Made by a program: the position numbers and the translations under genes. Of a stretch of 64,000 bases of DNA, positions 35,367-43,554 are shown one piece after another (positions within the stretch are counted from its first letter, which is position 1; each line of letters begins with the position of its first letter). The stretch spans positions 1 through 64,000 of the forward strand of contig JAOBWK010000088.1 in the NCBI GenBank assembly GCA_025463305.1, written 5' to 3'. A model generated the notes under the pieces. That model saw only the letters and a list, made by a program, of their open reading frames with translations, searched no databases and was not told where the DNA came from. Source of the stretch: Ilumatobacteraceae bacterium (GTDB lineage: Bacteria > Actinomycetota > Acidimicrobiia > Acidimicrobiales > Ilumatobacteraceae).

Positions 35367-36090
35367 CATCGCGACCCCGACGACGCCGAACACCCCGGAG
35401 TCCGAGCCTGACACCACCGCCTCGGTGGACCTGGCCACGGCCCCCGACATCCACGGCATGGAGCCCTCCGGCCACGCCGATGATCACGGTGCCGACCACG
35501 GTGACCATGGCGGCGAGCACGGCCACGCCACCTCCACCGGCCTGTCCAACAACAAGCTGGCGATGTGGATGTTCCTCGGCAGCGAGTGCCTGCTGTTCGG
35601 CGGCCTGATCTCCACCTACATGCTGTACCGCGGCCGCCACGAGGGCTCGCCCTCACCGTCGCAGCTGTACAACATCCCGCTCACCTCGACCAGCTCGTTC
35701 GTGCTGCTGATGAGCTCGCTGACGATGGTGCTCGCAGTGTCCGCCGCGCAGCGCCACGACGACCGCAACACCACGACGTGGCTCACCGTCACGGCCCTGC
35801 TCGGCGCGACGTTCGTCGGTGCACAGGTGTACGAGTTCACCGAGTTCTACCACGAGGGCCTCGGCTTCACGACCAACCTGTTCGGCTCGAGCTTCTTCAC
35901 CCTCACGGGCTTCCACGGCGTGCACGTCACCGTCGGCATCGTGATGCTGATGGCGCTGGTCGGGATGATCAACCGTGGCAAGATCCCCGGCAACAAGGCC
36001 GAAGTGGTCGAGATGATCGGCCTCTACTGGCACTTCGTCGACATCGTGTGGATCATCATCTTCACCCTCGTCTACCTGATCCCATCGTGA
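35359..36090 (+). CDS. ctaE: Cytochrome c oxidase subunit III
   Basis: Structural subunit of the oxidase, 243 residues. Conserved parts include MWMFLGSECLLFGGLISTY, the Glu-containing AQVYEFTEF, TGFHGVHVTVGI and YWHFVDIVWIIIF. A TTG start is chosen, overlapping the end of ctaD by 8 bases, because GAAGGAG lies about 10 nt before it. A longer version from an ATG at 35320 is less likely. The first 70 residues are an unusual acidic tail with a His-Asp-Gly-rich patch (HADDHGADHGDHGGEHGHA), which may bind metal ions. Five to six membrane helices follow. Confidence 0.95.
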   Translation: MADIATPTTPNTPESEPDTTASVDLATAPDIHGMEPSGHADDHGADHGDHGGEHGHATSTGLSNNKLAMWMFLGSECLLFGGLISTYMLYRGRHEGSPSPSQLYNIPLTSTSSFVLLMSSLTMVLAVSAAQRHDDRNTTTWLTVTALLGATFVGAQVYEFTEFYHEGLGFTTNLFGSSFFTLTGFHGVHVTVGIVMLMALVGMINRGKIPGNKAEVVEMIGLYWHFVDIVWIIIFTLVYLIPS

Positions 36091-36097
36091 GGACGTC

Positions 36098-36481
36098 ATG
36101 AGCAGCGAGCAAACCGAGCTCCAGCGCGAGATCAGCCACAAGGTCGACGACGTCGTCGAGCCGGCACACGGCGTCGACGAGACGCCGCCGGGCGATCACA
36201 AGCACGGCCTCACCGATGCCGGGTACGTCAAGGTCGCGATCATCCTCGCCCTGATGACCGGTATGGAGGTCACGCTCAGCTACCTGCACCTGTCGGGCCA
36301 CATCTTCATGCCGGCGCTGCTGATCCTGATGGTCGCCAAGTTCTGGACCGTCGTCAGCTACTTCATGCACCTCAAGTTCGACAACAAGATCTTCACCCGC
36401 CTGTTCTACACCGGGCTCTTTCTGTCGATGTTCGTGTTCCTCGCTGCGCTCTGCACCTTCCAGTTCTTCGCACCCAGCTGA
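36098..36481 (+). CDS. Cytochrome c oxidase subunit IV (COX4/CyoD-like)
   Basis: A 127-residue small subunit with a hydrophilic N-terminal tail containing histidines (HGVDETPPGDHKHG) and three membrane helices. The family pattern is YVKVAIILALMTGMEVTLSYL, a second helix, then FWTVVSYFMHLKFDNKIF. This prokaryotic COX4 type helps assembly of the CuB site in other oxidases. It starts 7 nt after ctaE and clearly belongs to the operon. It differs from the CtaF-like segment encoded at 30887-32041, so the cluster may hold two kinds of subunit IV. Confidence 0.88.
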   Translation: MSSEQTELQREISHKVDDVVEPAHGVDETPPGDHKHGLTDAGYVKVAIILALMTGMEVTLSYLHLSGHIFMPALLILMVAKFWTVVSYFMHLKFDNKIFTRLFYTGLFLSMFVFLAALCTFQFFAPS

Positions 36482-36514
36482 TCACTGCGTCCCCCGTGAG
36501 GAGGTGACCGAATC

Positions 36515-37462
36515 GTGTTGGCCAAGTTCGACATCAATGCGAACCCGTGGGCGTTCCACGCCCATCCGGAAGTGTGGGCACTCGTCCTGCTCATCATCGG
36601 CTCGTACATCTACGCGATCCGGGTGATCGGCCCGTCGGCGGTTCCCGTGGGCACACCGGTGGTGACCCGGCGGCAGAAGGGGTACTTCATCGCCACCGTC
36701 TTCTTGCTGTGGACCGCCAGCGACTGGCCGATCCACGACATCGGCGAGACGTACCTCTACTCCGTGCACATGCTGCAGCACATGATGCTGTCGTACTTCC
36801 TCCCACCGCTCGCCGTGCTCGCGATGCCGGAGTGGCTGCTGCGGCTGATCATCGGCGAAGGCCGCGGCTACCGGGTGTTCAAGTTCATGACCAAGCCCGT
36901 CGTCGCCGGCGTGCTGTTCAACATGATGGTGATGGTCACCCACATCCCCGGCGTGGTCAACGAGTCGGGGATCAGCGCCCCGCTGCACTACTCGCTGCAC
37001 TTCATGCTGGTGTCCACCGCACTGCTGATGTGGATGCCGGTGATCGGGCCGTTCAAGGAACTGCAGATGGGCTACGCCGGCAAGATGGTGTACCTGTTCG
37101 CTCAGAGCGTGATCCCCACCGTGCCGGCCGGCTGGCTGACGTTCGCCGACGGCGTCGTCTACAAGCACTACAACATCCCCGTGCGGGTGTGGGGCATCGA
37201 TGTGATCAACGATCAGCAGATGGCCGGCGCGATCATGAAGGTCGGCGGCACGTTCTTCATCTGGACGATCATCATCTACATGTTCTTCAAGCGGTTCACC
37301 GCCGGCTTCGATGACGAGCAGCAGTTCCGACGCGTCAAGATCGCCCGCCGCGCGGTCGACCCCAACGCCACCGGCCCGGTCGACGCGACGCTCACCTACG
37401 AGCAGGTCACCGACGCCTTCGATCGGGTGCCCGCCGCGCCCGAGCCCGAGCGCACGACCTGA
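36515..37462 (+). CDS. ctaG: Cytochrome c oxidase assembly protein CtaG (caa3 type)
   Basis: Polytopic membrane protein of 315 residues thought to help insert copper during caa3 oxidase assembly; it is unrelated to the CtaG/Cox11 of proteobacteria. Typical features are FHAHPEVWALVLLIIGSY, TASDWPIHDIGETYLYSVHMLQHMMLSYFLPPL, and further helices with MVTHIPGVVN. Histidines near the outer membrane face (HMLQHMM) could handle copper. The GTG start follows GAGGAGG by 10 nt. It sits between the subunit IV gene and a small membrane protein, closing the oxidase operon. Confidence 0.92.
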   Translation: MLAKFDINANPWAFHAHPEVWALVLLIIGSYIYAIRVIGPSAVPVGTPVVTRRQKGYFIATVFLLWTASDWPIHDIGETYLYSVHMLQHMMLSYFLPPLAVLAMPEWLLRLIIGEGRGYRVFKFMTKPVVAGVLFNMMVMVTHIPGVVNESGISAPLHYSLHFMLVSTALLMWMPVIGPFKELQMGYAGKMVYLFAQSVIPTVPAGWLTFADGVVYKHYNIPVRVWGIDVINDQQMAGAIMKVGGTFFIWTIIIYMFFKRFTAGFDDEQQFRRVKIARRAVDPNATGPVDATLTYEQVTDAFDRVPAAPEPERTT

Positions 37463-37465
37463 GTC

Positions 37466-37642
37466 ATGAGCATCGGAGGCGGAGGCCAGTTCGATCGCAA
37501 CCGTGCCCAGGAGTTGGCCGACGAGCTGCGCGACGACCCCGCGACGCCGATGCGTTGGGATCGAGCGATGTGGGTTCGCTTCGGGATGGCCGCCATCGTG
37601 TTGGTCGCGGTCATCGTGGCTGTTGCCGTGTTCGGCCGCTGA
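37466..37642 (+). CDS. 58-residue single-span membrane protein
   Basis: Starts three bases after the ctaG stop codon. It has a hydrophilic N-terminus (GGGGQFDRNRAQELADELRDDPATPMRWDRA) and one C-terminal helix (FGMAAIVLVAVIVAVAVFG), so it is tail-anchored. The position suggests an accessory subunit or assembly factor of the oxidase. I recognise no family. It converges on the ABC permease gene with 12 bases between the stop codons. Confidence 0.65.
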   Translation: MSIGGGGQFDRNRAQELADELRDDPATPMRWDRAMWVRFGMAAIVLVAVIVAVAVFGR

Positions 37643-37654
37643 CGACCGGCTCGA

Positions 37655-38380
37655 CTACTCCCAGCGGAACAGGCGGGTGGCCGCAGCCGGAGCGACGACG
37701 GCCCAGGCGACGAGGATCGCCCACGAGGTGCCGGGCCTGACGCCGCCGTGGGCGAGCGTCTCGCGCAGCACGTCGGCGAGCGCACCGGACGGCAGCGCCT
37801 TGGCCACCGCGGAGACCGGACCCGGGAGCTTGGCGAAGGGGATCACCATCCCGCCGAGCAGGAGCAGCACGAGGTACAGGCCGTTCTGGGCGGCGAGGTT
37901 GATCTCGCCGCGCAGCCGCCCGGCCAAGCTGAGCCCGATGCCGGCGAACGCGACGGTGCCGACGATGACGGCGCCGAGCGCACCGAGCCAGTTCGGTGCC
38001 GACGGCCGCCAGCCGAGCGCGTACGCCACCGGGATCAGCACCGCGAACTGCACCAGTTCGACGGCGATGACGGCGATGATCTTCGCCGCGATCAGCCGGC
38101 CCCGACCGAGTGGCGTGGCGCCGAGCCGCTTGAGCACCTTGTAGGTGCGCTCGAACCCGGTGCCGATGCCGAGGCTCACCATCGCCGACGACATCACCGC
38201 GAGGCCGAGGATGCCGGGCGCGAGGAAGTCGACCGGATCCTTGGTGCCCGTCGGCAGCACGTCGACGAGGCTGAAGAAAACGAGCAGCATCACCGGGATG
38301 ATGAGCGTCAGCAGCAGCTGCTCGCTGTTGCGCAACGTGGTCGACACCTCGTGGCGGGTCTGGGCCTGGAGGGTGTTCAC
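37655..38380 (-). CDS. ABC-2 type transporter permease
   Basis: Membrane part of an exporter, 241 residues with six predicted helices. It starts with VNTLQAQTRHEVSTTLRNSEQLLLTLIIPVMLLVFF, and the family motif SALLGIGTGFERTYKVLKRLGATPL corresponds here to VSLGIGTGFERTYKVLKRLGATPL. The GTG start overlaps the ATPase stop codon (GTGA), so the two proteins are made in equal amounts and form one transporter. Relatives export drugs or lipids (DrrB-like), but the substrate cannot be read. It could alternatively help oxidase biogenesis, since it lies next to that operon on the other strand. Confidence 0.9.
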   Translation of the reverse strand: MNTLQAQTRHEVSTTLRNSEQLLLTLIIPVMLLVFFSLVDVLPTGTKDPVDFLAPGILGLAVMSSAMVSLGIGTGFERTYKVLKRLGATPLGRGRLIAAKIIAVIAVELVQFAVLIPVAYALGWRPSAPNWLGALGAVIVGTVAFAGIGLSLAGRLRGEINLAAQNGLYLVLLLLGGMVIPFAKLPGPVSAVAKALPSGALADVLRETLAHGGVRPGTSWAILVAWAVVAPAAATRLFRWE

Positions 38381-39318
38381 GAGGGCGACCCACTCGATGC
38401 GGAGTCGCCGGTGAGGCGGAGGAACACGTCCTCGAGACGCTGCTGCCCGGCGCGCAGGTCTGCGATCGGTTCCCCGTGCGCCGCCAGCCACGCTGTCAGC
38501 GGGGCGACGAGCGAGGCGTCGCCGTCGACGACGTACTCGGCGGTGTCGGTGGCGGGACCGCCGGCCGCACGCACCTCGACACCGAGCGCGGCGCCGAGGG
38601 CCGAGCGGTCGAGCGTGGGGGCGGTGCGGAAGCGGATCTCGTCGTGCCCGCGGCGGAGCTCGTCGAGGCTGCCGTCGGCGACGACATGGCCGTGATCGAA
38701 GATGATGACGTGGTCGGCGATCTTCTCCGCCTCGTCGAGCTCGTGGGTGGCGAGCACCACGGCACAGCCGTTGGCGGCGAGGCCGCGGACGATGGTGCGG
38801 ATGGCCTGGCGGCCGGCGATGTCGACGCCGCTCGTCGGCTCGTCGAGGAATGCGACGTCGGGCTGCGCGGCCAGCGCGAGCGACAGCGAGAGGCGTTGCT
38901 TCTCGCCCCCGGACAGGCGTCGGTACGCCGTGCGGGAGCGCTCGGTGAGGCCGACCGTGTCGAGGAGCGCGGCCGGCTCGACGCCCTTGCCGTACAGGTC
39001 GCAGTAGAGGCGGACAACGTCGGCGACGCGTGCGGAGGGCGACACGCCACCTTCCTGGAGCATGATGCCCATCCGCTCGCTGAGCTTGGCCTGGTCGCGG
39101 TGCGGGTCGAGGCCGAGCACGCTGACCCGGCCGCTGGTCGCGGTGCGGTAGCCCTCGCAGACCTCGATGGTGCTGGTCTTGCCGGCGCCGTTCGGTCCGA
39201 GCACGGCCGTGACCGCACCCGCCGCGGCGTGGAACGAGACGTGGTCCACCGCCACGAGATCGCCGTAGCGGACGACGAGATCCTCGACCACCACGGGATG
39301 GGAGGCGGCGTCGGGCAC
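38377..39318 (-). CDS. ABC transporter ATP-binding protein (DrrA/CcmA-like)
   Basis: ATPase partner of the adjacent permease, 313 residues. Walker A GPNGAGKT, Q-loop MLQEGG, signature LSGGEKQRLSLSLAL, Walker B VAFLDEPTSG and the switch His in ATHELDEAE are intact. The last 90 residues form an extra domain common in exporter ATPases. Two in-frame GTG codons compete. The second (39318) is chosen because TAGCGT at 39326-39331 ends 7 nt before it, giving a leaderless start VPDAASHP. It is divergent from serS, with 63 bases between the starts. Confidence 0.93.
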   Translation of the reverse strand: MPDAASHPVVVEDLVVRYGDLVAVDHVSFHAAAGAVTAVLGPNGAGKTSTIEVCEGYRTATSGRVSVLGLDPHRDQAKLSERMGIMLQEGGVSPSARVADVVRLYCDLYGKGVEPAALLDTVGLTERSRTAYRRLSGGEKQRLSLSLALAAQPDVAFLDEPTSGVDIAGRQAIRTIVRGLAANGCAVVLATHELDEAEKIADHVIIFDHGHVVADGSLDELRRGHDEIRFRTAPTLDRSALGAALGVEVRAAGGPATDTAEYVVDGDASLVAPLTAWLAAHGEPIADLRAGQQRLEDVFLRLTGDSASSGSPS

Positions 39319-39325
39319 GGCGAAC

Positions 39326-39331
39326 ACGCTA
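39326..39331 (-). promoter_or_regulatory. -10 box deciding the ATPase start
   Basis: TAGCGT lies 7 nt before the second GTG of the ABC ATPase and overlaps the first GTG (39327). If it is a true -10 box, the upstream codon lies before the transcript begins and cannot be used. Confidence 0.45.
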
Positions 39332-39381
39332 CGCCAAATGGTCTCCGGGCCCCCAGCGCCGCGCCGGTAACCTGACCAACC

Positions 39382-40674
39382 GTGATCGACGTTCGCCTCC
39401 TCCGTACCGATGCCGCAGGGGTGCGCGCCGCACTGGCCCGCCGCGGCAAACCCGACCTCCTCGACCAGCTCGATCAGGCCGGTGCGCTCGACGAGCGGCT
39501 GCGCGAGATCACCGCCGAGCGCGACGATCTGCGCCGCCGGGTGAACGAGATCAGCAAGGACGTCGGTCAGCTGCGCAAGGCCGGCGACACGGCCGCGGCC
39601 GAGACCGCGATGGCCACCAGCCGCGAGCTCGGCGAGAGCGAGCGCACCCTGGCCGCCGAGCACGACGACGTGTCCGAGCAGCTCCACCAACTGCTGCTGC
39701 GCATCCCCAACCTGCCGCACCCCGACGCGCCCGACGGCGCCGGCGAGGAGGACAACCCGCTCGTCAAGGGACCGGTCAACCTCCCGGACACGTTCCCCGA
39801 GCACCAGCGCGTGCCGCACTGGGAGAGCGCCACCGCGCTCGGCATCCTCGACAACGAGCGGGCCACCAAGATCAGCGGGGCGATGTTCACGATGCAGCGC
39901 GGCCTCGGCGCGACGATGGCCCGCGCGCTGTGCCAGCTCGCGCTCGACAACAACGCCGACGCGTTCGAGGAGATCCGCCCGCCGTCGCTCGTCACCACGG
40001 CCACGCTCACCGCGACCGGCCAGCTGCCGAAGTTCGCCGACGACGCCTTCTCGATCGAGCGCGATGATCTGTGGGCCATCCCCACTGCGGAGGTGCCGCT
40101 CACCTCGCTGTATGCGAACGAGATCCTCGACGAATCGGCGTTGCCGGCGTTGATGATGGCGCACACGTCGTGCTTCCGCCGCGAAGCCGGCTCGGCCGGG
40201 CGCGACACGCGCGGCATGCTGCGCACCCACGAGTTCGACAAGGTCGAGATCCTCGCCGTCGCCACGCCCGAGCAGGCGCCGGATCTGCTGCAGATGATGG
40301 TCGGCCGGGTGGAGAAGACCATCGCCTCGCTCGGCCTGCCGTACCGGATCATCGAGATCTGCACCGGCGACATGGGCCAGAGCCACCACCGCTCGTTCGA
40401 CATCGAGGTCTACGCACCGGGTTGCGACAAGTGGCTGGAGGTCAGCTCGGTCAGCTGGTTCAGCGACTACCAGGCCCGCCGTGGCGACATCCGCCTGCGC
40501 CGCCCGGACAAGAAGGGCACCGAGATCGCGCACACGCTCAACGGCTCGGCGCTCGCCGTGCCCCGGGTGTGGGCCGCGATCATCGAGAACAACCGTCAGG
40601 CCGATGGCAGCATCACCATCCCCGAGGTGCTGCTGCCGTACATGCGCGGCGCGACATCGATCTCGCCCCGATGA
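39382..40674 (+). CDS. serS: Seryl-tRNA synthetase
   Basis: Class II synthetase that charges tRNA-Ser, 430 residues. The N-terminal coiled-coil arm (about 25-105) is followed by the catalytic core: motif 1 region RGLGATMARALCQLAL, motif 2 TSCFRREAGSAGRDTRGMLRTHEFDKVE, and motif 3 LNGSALAVPRVWAAIIENN, with the serine-binding TAEVPLTSLY. The GTG start is supported by TAACCT (39368-39373), 8 nt upstream, with no Shine-Dalgarno. No T-box or other leader is present, because the divergent start is too close. Confidence 0.97.
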   Translation: MIDVRLLRTDAAGVRAALARRGKPDLLDQLDQAGALDERLREITAERDDLRRRVNEISKDVGQLRKAGDTAAAETAMATSRELGESERTLAAEHDDVSEQLHQLLLRIPNLPHPDAPDGAGEEDNPLVKGPVNLPDTFPEHQRVPHWESATALGILDNERATKISGAMFTMQRGLGATMARALCQLALDNNADAFEEIRPPSLVTTATLTATGQLPKFADDAFSIERDDLWAIPTAEVPLTSLYANEILDESALPALMMAHTSCFRREAGSAGRDTRGMLRTHEFDKVEILAVATPEQAPDLLQMMVGRVEKTIASLGLPYRIIEICTGDMGQSHHRSFDIEVYAPGCDKWLEVSSVSWFSDYQARRGDIRLRRPDKKGTEIAHTLNGSALAVPRVWAAIIENNRQADGSITIPEVLLPYMRGATSISPR

Positions 40675-40695
40675 ACGAATCACAGTGAGCTCGCG

Positions 40696-41340
40696 GTGAC
40701 CGACTCCATCCGCGATCGACGGGTGCAGTACGAGTCGGCCGGGCTTGACGTCGGCGACCTCGCCGCAGACCCGATCGCCCAGTGGCACCGCTGGTACGCC
40801 CAGGCCGAAGAGGCCGGCTGCGTCGAGCCGAACGCGATGGTCGTGAGCACCATCGGCGACGACGGCATCCCCGACAGCCGCTACGTCCTGGCGCGCGGGG
40901 TGAGCGACGTCGGGTTCGCGTTCTACACCAACTACGACTCCGCGAAGAGCGCTCAGCTGGAGCACTCGCCCGGCGCGTCGGCGCTGTTCACGTGGCTGCA
41001 GCTGCATCGCCAGATGAAGATCCGCGGCACGGTGGCCAAGGTCTCGGCCGAGGCGTCGGACGCCTACTTCGCGGGCCGGCCGCGGTCGTCGCAGATCGGG
41101 GCGTGGGCGTCACCGCAGTCCGAAGTGCTCGCCGACCGGGCCGAGCTCGATGCTCGGGTCGCCGAGGTGACGGCACGGTTCGCCGACACCGAGACCATTC
41201 CCCGCCCGCCGTTCTGGGGCGGCTGGCTGATCACCCCCGTCGCCGCCGAGGTGTGGCAGGGCCGGCCGAGCCGCCTCCACGACCGCTTCCGCTACCGCCT
41301 GGTCGAGGGGGTCTGGATCGCCGAGCGCCTCGCGCCGTAG
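40696..41340 (+). CDS. pdxH: Pyridoxamine 5'-phosphate oxidase
   Basis: FMN enzyme that makes pyridoxal 5'-phosphate, the cofactor used for example by the decarboxylase at 59696-61069. The 214 residues include DPIAQWHRWYAQAEEAG, PDSRYVLARGVSDVGFAFYTNYDSAKSAQL (FMN contacts), GRPRSSQIGAWASPQS, and the C-terminal WGGWLITPVAAEVWQGRPSRLHDRFRYR, which matches the PdxH signature. The start is GTG, 21 nt after serS, so the two genes may be co-transcribed. No clear Shine-Dalgarno is visible. Confidence 0.96.
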   Translation: MTDSIRDRRVQYESAGLDVGDLAADPIAQWHRWYAQAEEAGCVEPNAMVVSTIGDDGIPDSRYVLARGVSDVGFAFYTNYDSAKSAQLEHSPGASALFTWLQLHRQMKIRGTVAKVSAEASDAYFAGRPRSSQIGAWASPQSEVLADRAELDARVAEVTARFADTETIPRPPFWGGWLITPVAAEVWQGRPSRLHDRFRYRLVEGVWIAERLAP

Positions 41341-41374
41341 GGCTGTCACGGCCCGCCCCCTTCTTGGCGGGGTG

Positions 41375-41396
41375 TCAGGGGCGACGTCGCCCCTGA
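41375..41396. terminator. 22-nt perfect palindrome between convergent genes
   Basis: TCAGGGGCGAC is followed directly by its complement, ending one base before the stop codon of the facing gene. As RNA it forms an 11-bp stem with a minimal loop and may end transcription in both directions. A second weak hairpin (CCGCCCC...GGCGGGG) precedes it. A DNA-binding site cannot be excluded. Confidence 0.45.
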
Positions 41397-41397
41397 G

Positions 41398-41994
41398 TCA
41401 GCCAGGCCAGGCGAGGGCCGCGTCGGCGAGCCCGGCGATGAGGGCCTCCGTGTGCGGGGTGTGACCCGGGCCCTCCCAGTCCCACCACATCGGGCTCGAG
41501 CCACGCACGCGTGGGGGCAGTTCGATCTGCACGCCCTGCCCGCGCGGCAGGTTGACCGGGTTGTCCAGGTGCTGGCCGCGGAGGTCGGAGGGGATGGCGT
41601 CGAGATCGGTGACGATGTCGTACGCGGGCAGGCGGTGGTGCAGGAACGGGGCGAGGTGCTCGGCGAGCGCACGGTTGCGGCCGCCGAGCAGCAGCGACGT
41701 GAACAGGGCGCGGCGCCCGAAGCCGTGCACGGTGACGACGACGTCGACGTGATCGACGAACGACTGCATCGTCGGCGAGTCGGCCGGACTGAGCTTGTGT
41801 GACGGGATGTGCCACTGCAGGTCCTCGGGCTGGAGCAGCCCGTAGTAACTGGCGCCGCTGCGCTCGGCGGCCTCGGCCGCGATCACGTCGGTCATCTCCT
41901 CCAGCGATCCGCCGTGGAACGCCATGAACCCGAACGTCGAGCGCAGCACGCACTCCTCGCGCACGCCGGGGGAGGCGAGCAGTTCGGCCAGCAT
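41398..41994 (-). CDS. Poly-gamma-glutamate hydrolase family protein
   Basis: A 198-residue protein of the PGA-hydrolase type (PF05908-like), zinc peptidases related to carboxypeptidase/AmpS folds and first known from phages. Motifs seen are FMAFHGGSLEEMTDVIA, SHKLSP, VDVVVTVHGFGR, LGGRNRALAEHLAP and QGVQIELPPRVRG. His and Glu residues in HGGSLEE and VHGFG would bind zinc. Cellular members may act on gamma-glutamyl peptides or N-acyl bonds; the substrate here is unknown. The start overlaps the ccdA stop codon (TGATG), so it is the third gene of an operon with tlpA-like and ccdA, an unexpected partner for redox proteins. Confidence 0.82.
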   Translation of the reverse strand: MLAELLASPGVREECVLRSTFGFMAFHGGSLEEMTDVIAAEAAERSGASYYGLLQPEDLQWHIPSHKLSPADSPTMQSFVDHVDVVVTVHGFGRRALFTSLLLGGRNRALAEHLAPFLHHRLPAYDIVTDLDAIPSDLRGQHLDNPVNLPRGQGVQIELPPRVRGSSPMWWDWEGPGHTPHTEALIAGLADAALAWPG

Positions 41995-42914
41995 CAGGCG
42001 TCGACGTGCTGTGGAGTGGCTGAGTGCGGGGCGGGCGAGTGTGGCGCGGAGTCATGCGACGATCCGTCGCCGGAGCGCCGAGTCAGGAGCAGGTAGACGA
42101 CGCCGATCACGACCGGAACGGCAAGGATTCCCGCGAGCTTCAAGAACCCGACGCGGGTGAGGGCGTCCTGCAGCGAGCCCTGCCAGTGCAGCACCCGGCT
42201 GGTGAGACCGTCTTCGTTGCGGTCGCTGATCGAGGAGTACCAGTACCACGTGAGGTACATGCCCGTCGCGATCAGGAACACGGCGGCCACTCGGTCCATG
42301 TACTGCAGTGCGCCGCGCAGCACGCGCAGCAGGCCGCCACTCGCGAACGCGAGCGTGACGGTGAGCGCCGTCACCATCAGCGCCATGCCGACGCCGTACA
42401 GGGCGGTGCAGATGACGCCACTGACGAAGCCATGGGTGGAGAACGAGCCGAGCACCGCGGCGATCAGCAGGGGGATGCCGCAGCCGATCGAGGCGACGGC
42501 GTAGGCGACGCCGAACCCGAACATCGACACGAAGGTCATGCTGCGCTCCTTGCCGCCACCGATCTCGGGCAGCGCGAACTTCGGCCGCCAGCCGGCCAGC
42601 ATCAGGCAACCGACGATGATCACGGCGATGCCGACCACCAGCGAGACGTACTTGGCGTTGTCCTGCACTGCCGTAGTGAACACGCGGGAGATCGTGCCGA
42701 CGATCAGGAACACCAGGATGAAGCCGGCCGATGTCGCGGCACTCACCACGAGGGCGCGAGACACACTGGCCCGCTGGCTGCCCGGCTTGGTGCCCTGCAG
42801 ACCGAGGAAGTACATCAGGTAGGCGGGCAGCATCACGAAACCACACGGGTTGATCGCGGCGAGCATGCCGAGGGCGAGGCTGTAGGCGAAGCGCCCCTCG
42901 ATGACGGCGATCAC
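41994..42914 (-). CDS. ccdA: Cytochrome c biogenesis protein CcdA (thiol transporter)
   Basis: Membrane protein of 306 residues that passes electrons from cytoplasmic thioredoxin to extracytoplasmic thioredoxin-like proteins. Six helices plus one are predicted. The redox cysteines are in NPCGFVMLPAYL (helix 1) and SIGCGIP (helix 4). A further segment (LKLAGILAVPVVIGVVYLLL) and a His-rich tail (SHDSAPHSPAPHSATPQH) extend the C-terminus. The GTG start overlaps the stop of the thioredoxin-like gene (GTGA), so the two work together, most simply in keeping apocytochrome c cysteines reduced for haem attachment, as needed for the cytochrome c domain of ctaC. Confidence 0.93.
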   Translation of the reverse strand: MIAVIEGRFAYSLALGMLAAINPCGFVMLPAYLMYFLGLQGTKPGSQRASVSRALVVSAATSAGFILVFLIVGTISRVFTTAVQDNAKYVSLVVGIAVIIVGCLMLAGWRPKFALPEIGGGKERSMTFVSMFGFGVAYAVASIGCGIPLLIAAVLGSFSTHGFVSGVICTALYGVGMALMVTALTVTLAFASGGLLRVLRGALQYMDRVAAVFLIATGMYLTWYWYSSISDRNEDGLTSRVLHWQGSLQDALTRVGFLKLAGILAVPVVIGVVYLLLTRRSGDGSSHDSAPHSPAPHSATPQHVDA

Positions 42915-43507
42915 GGCAGCAGCTTCGCGGCGATGGTGGAGCGGATGTCGGACTCGGTCAGCTCGACGCCCTTCTGGGCGACGATGGTGCCGTTGGCCGA
43001 GACGAAGATGGTGTACGGCAGCCCGGTGATGCCGAGTGCGCCCTGCAGCTGGCCGTTGATGTCAGACAGCAGCTCGTAGCGCACGCCCTTGTCGGTGGCG
43101 AACTTGATCGCGCTCGGCGTGTTCGCCGCGGCGTTCACGCCGATGAACCGCACCGTGTCGCCGAGGTCGGACTGGACCTTGGCCAGCGCCGGCATCTCGC
43201 GCTTGCACGGCTCGCACGTGGTGGCCCACACGTTGATGACCATCGGCTGGCCGATGAGGTCCTTGGTGGAGACCGTGTTGCCGTTGGTGGCGGTGAGATC
43301 GACGACCGGCAACGGTTCGCCCTGGACCACCTTGTTGGTGAGGCCTTCAGACGGCTCCGGGTACACGCCACTCGAGGTGAGGGTCGCGTCGTTGCCCGAA
43401 CTCGAGCTGCCGCTGTCGCCGGTACGGCTCAGCGCGTAACCACCACCCACGCTGATCACCACGGCAGCGGCCAGCGAACCAGCGAGCACCCGGGTGTTGA
43501 CAGCCAC
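42911..43507 (-). CDS. TlpA/ResA-like membrane-anchored thioredoxin
   Basis: A 198-residue extracytoplasmic thiol-disulphide protein. An N-terminal membrane anchor (VLAGSLAAAVVISVGGGYAL) is followed by a Ser/Gly-rich linker and a thioredoxin fold with the active site TTCEPCKREMPAL and cis-proline region GITGLPYTIFV. It is expected to receive electrons from CcdA, whose gene overlaps its end, and to reduce apocytochrome c. The GTG start is supported by TATCCT (43514-43519), which ends 6 nt before it. The motif is CEPC preceded by ATT rather than the more usual W before the first Cys. Confidence 0.9.
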   Translation of the reverse strand: MAVNTRVLAGSLAAAVVISVGGGYALSRTGDSGSSSSGNDATLTSSGVYPEPSEGLTNKVVQGEPLPVVDLTATNGNTVSTKDLIGQPMVINVWATTCEPCKREMPALAKVQSDLGDTVRFIGVNAAANTPSAIKFATDKGVRYELLSDINGQLQGALGITGLPYTIFVSANGTIVAQKGVELTESDIRSTIAAKLLP

Positions 43508-43524
43508 CGAGTCAGGATACCGAC

Positions 43525-43554
43525 GGTGGGGTGGACGTGTCCGTCCACCCCACC
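43525..43554. terminator. Strong hairpin downstream of whiB
   Basis: A 13-bp perfect stem (GGTGGGGTGGACG with its complement) and a 4-nt loop. It lies between the whiB stop codon and the promoter of the thioredoxin gene and is probably a terminator for whiB transcripts. Two weaker hairpins occur in the same 187-base gene-free stretch (43595-43617, and a CCGG...CCGG near 43630). No T-run is seen. Confidence 0.5.

Noticed and set aside
38377..41007. 876-codon frame starting inside pdxH and serS on the minus strand
   Set aside because: Only its last third is a gene (the ABC ATPase). The upstream part is antisense to serS and pdxH and is not protein-like; a -10 box places the real start at 39318.
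41375..41396. Regulatory operator at the 22-nt palindrome
   Set aside because: It lies between two stop codons of convergent genes, far from any promoter, so a terminator is the simpler reading.
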